Shown here piece after piece: positions 63,741 to 64,000 of a DNA stretch of 64,000 nt. The stretch lies in NCBI GenBank assembly GCA_030680575.1, contig JAUXVI010000051.1, forward strand, positions 107,678 through 171,677, in the 5' to 3' direction. The translations under genes and the position numbers were made by a program. Numbering within the stretch: the stretch's first letter is position 1; every line of letters starts with the position of its first letter. The stretch comes from Hylemonella sp. (GTDB lineage Bacteria; Pseudomonadota; Gammaproteobacteria; Burkholderiales; Burkholderiaceae_C). Below the pieces are notes generated by a model. The model searched no databases. It was given only the letters and a program-made list of their open reading frames with translations, and was not told the DNA's origin.

Positions 63741-64000
63741 GTTCGCTGCTGCACCGGGTACGGCGCCAGCGTGCTGCGCCGCTCGTCCACCTCCAGCGCC
63801 CGGCCCACGGGTGGGAAGGCGCGCTGCGGGCAGCTGGCGCGCTCGCACACCTTGCAGCCCATGCCGATGGGCACCGCGGCAGCAGGGTCGGTCAGGTTCA
63901 GGCCCTTGGCGTACACCCAGCGCGGCGCGTGCTCGATGTCGCAGCCCAGCGCCACCGCGTGCAGTTTTCCCGGCGCGCCCCAGGCACCGCCGCCGTGCTG
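63725..64000 (-). CDS. XRE/ScfR-type transcriptional regulator, C-terminal fragment
   Basis: The minus-strand frame is open to the window edge. It reads GAPGKLHAVALGCDIEHAPRWVYAKGLNL ... GCKVCERASCPQRAFPPVGRALEVDERRSTLAPYPV, with the Cys-rich CKVCERASCPQRAFP segment. This is the C-terminal end of short-chain fatty acyl-CoA regulators (ScfR/RamB-like), which have an N-terminal XRE helix-turn-helix and a metallopeptidase-like middle. Those parts lie outside the window. The terminal QQRTLSNQ and stop come from a family I repeat. Confidence 0.8.
   Translation of the reverse strand, partial: QHGGGAWGAPGKLHAVALGCDIEHAPRWVYAKGLNLTDPAAAVPIGMGCKVCERASCPQRAFPPVGRALEVDERRSTLAPYPVQQRTLSNQ

Overview
The window is a chromosomal segment of a high-GC betaproteobacterium of the order Burkholderiales, most likely family Comamonadaceae. 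This is inferred from gene order (fimV-truA-trpF-trpB-trpA-accD; rpmF-plsX-fabH-fabD-fabG-acpP-fabF-rpoE-rseA-rseB-degP-lepA-lepB-rnc-era-recO-pdxJ-acpS-nagZ), from protein similarity by eye, and from several dispersed palindromic repeats. No phage, plasmid, insertion-sequence transposase, CRISPR array or rRNA gene was seen. Almost every gene is a housekeeping gene, densely packed, often with 1-4 bp ATGA/TGATG overlaps.

Layout. 1-5075: end of fimV, then truA, trpF, trpB, trpA and accD on the + strand. 5217-9292: a YggT membrane protein, lysS, and two genes with flavin-reductase-like split-barrel domains, the second fused to a GAF domain. 9317-13627: a hemerythrin protein, a YgjP-type metallopeptidase, a chemotaxis receptor and nagZ. 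12575-32117: a nearly unbroken 20 kb minus-strand block for fatty-acid/phospholipid synthesis (plsX, fab genes, acpP, acpS), envelope stress (rpoE-rseA-rseB-degP), translation and secretion (lepA, lepB, rnc, era, rpmF), DNA repair (recO) and vitamin B6 (pdxJ). 32143-36675: maf, an RsmI-like methylase, and the rluC-gph-Rieske-S49 peptidase operon. 36676-40119: RNase E with a long structured leader and a terminator. 40224-49307: murB, yajQ, an aspartic protease, a degenerate HD-GYP-like protein, plsY, ybaK, a PPK2-family kinase, a YitT protein, an aldo/keto reductase and an acyl-CoA synthetase. 49333-55331: a hydrolase, prfB with its programmed frameshift, pepN, fbp and a tRNA-Thr(CGT). 55420-63526: a GGDEF-EAL protein, a TetR regulator and a branched-chain amino-acid-type ABC transporter cluster (livG-livH-livM-livK-livF) whose livF copy is frameshifted. 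The window ends in the C-terminus of an XRE/ScfR-type regulator.

The most unusual content is repetitive. Family I is a 54-bp element, present at least eight times. It starts with a 17-bp imperfect palindrome of the type GCTACAAATTTGATAGC and carries a GGCGC block at a fixed distance. Five copies lie inside reading frames and are translated (trpF, era, rseA, acyl-CoA synthetase, S49 peptidase), and a sixth supplies the stop codon of the ScfR-type gene. The four copies in sense orientation are read in the same frame, giving related 18-residue peptides. This resembles the in-frame palindromic elements known from Rickettsia. Families II-IV are GC-rich hairpin elements of about 75-110 bp that sit directly beside stop codons and inside operons. 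One pair flanks pdxJ in inverted orientation and another flanks livF as direct repeats. Other palindromic insertions are translated within murB and the acyl-CoA synthetase.

All functional calls come from reading protein motifs and gene context by eye. No database search was run.
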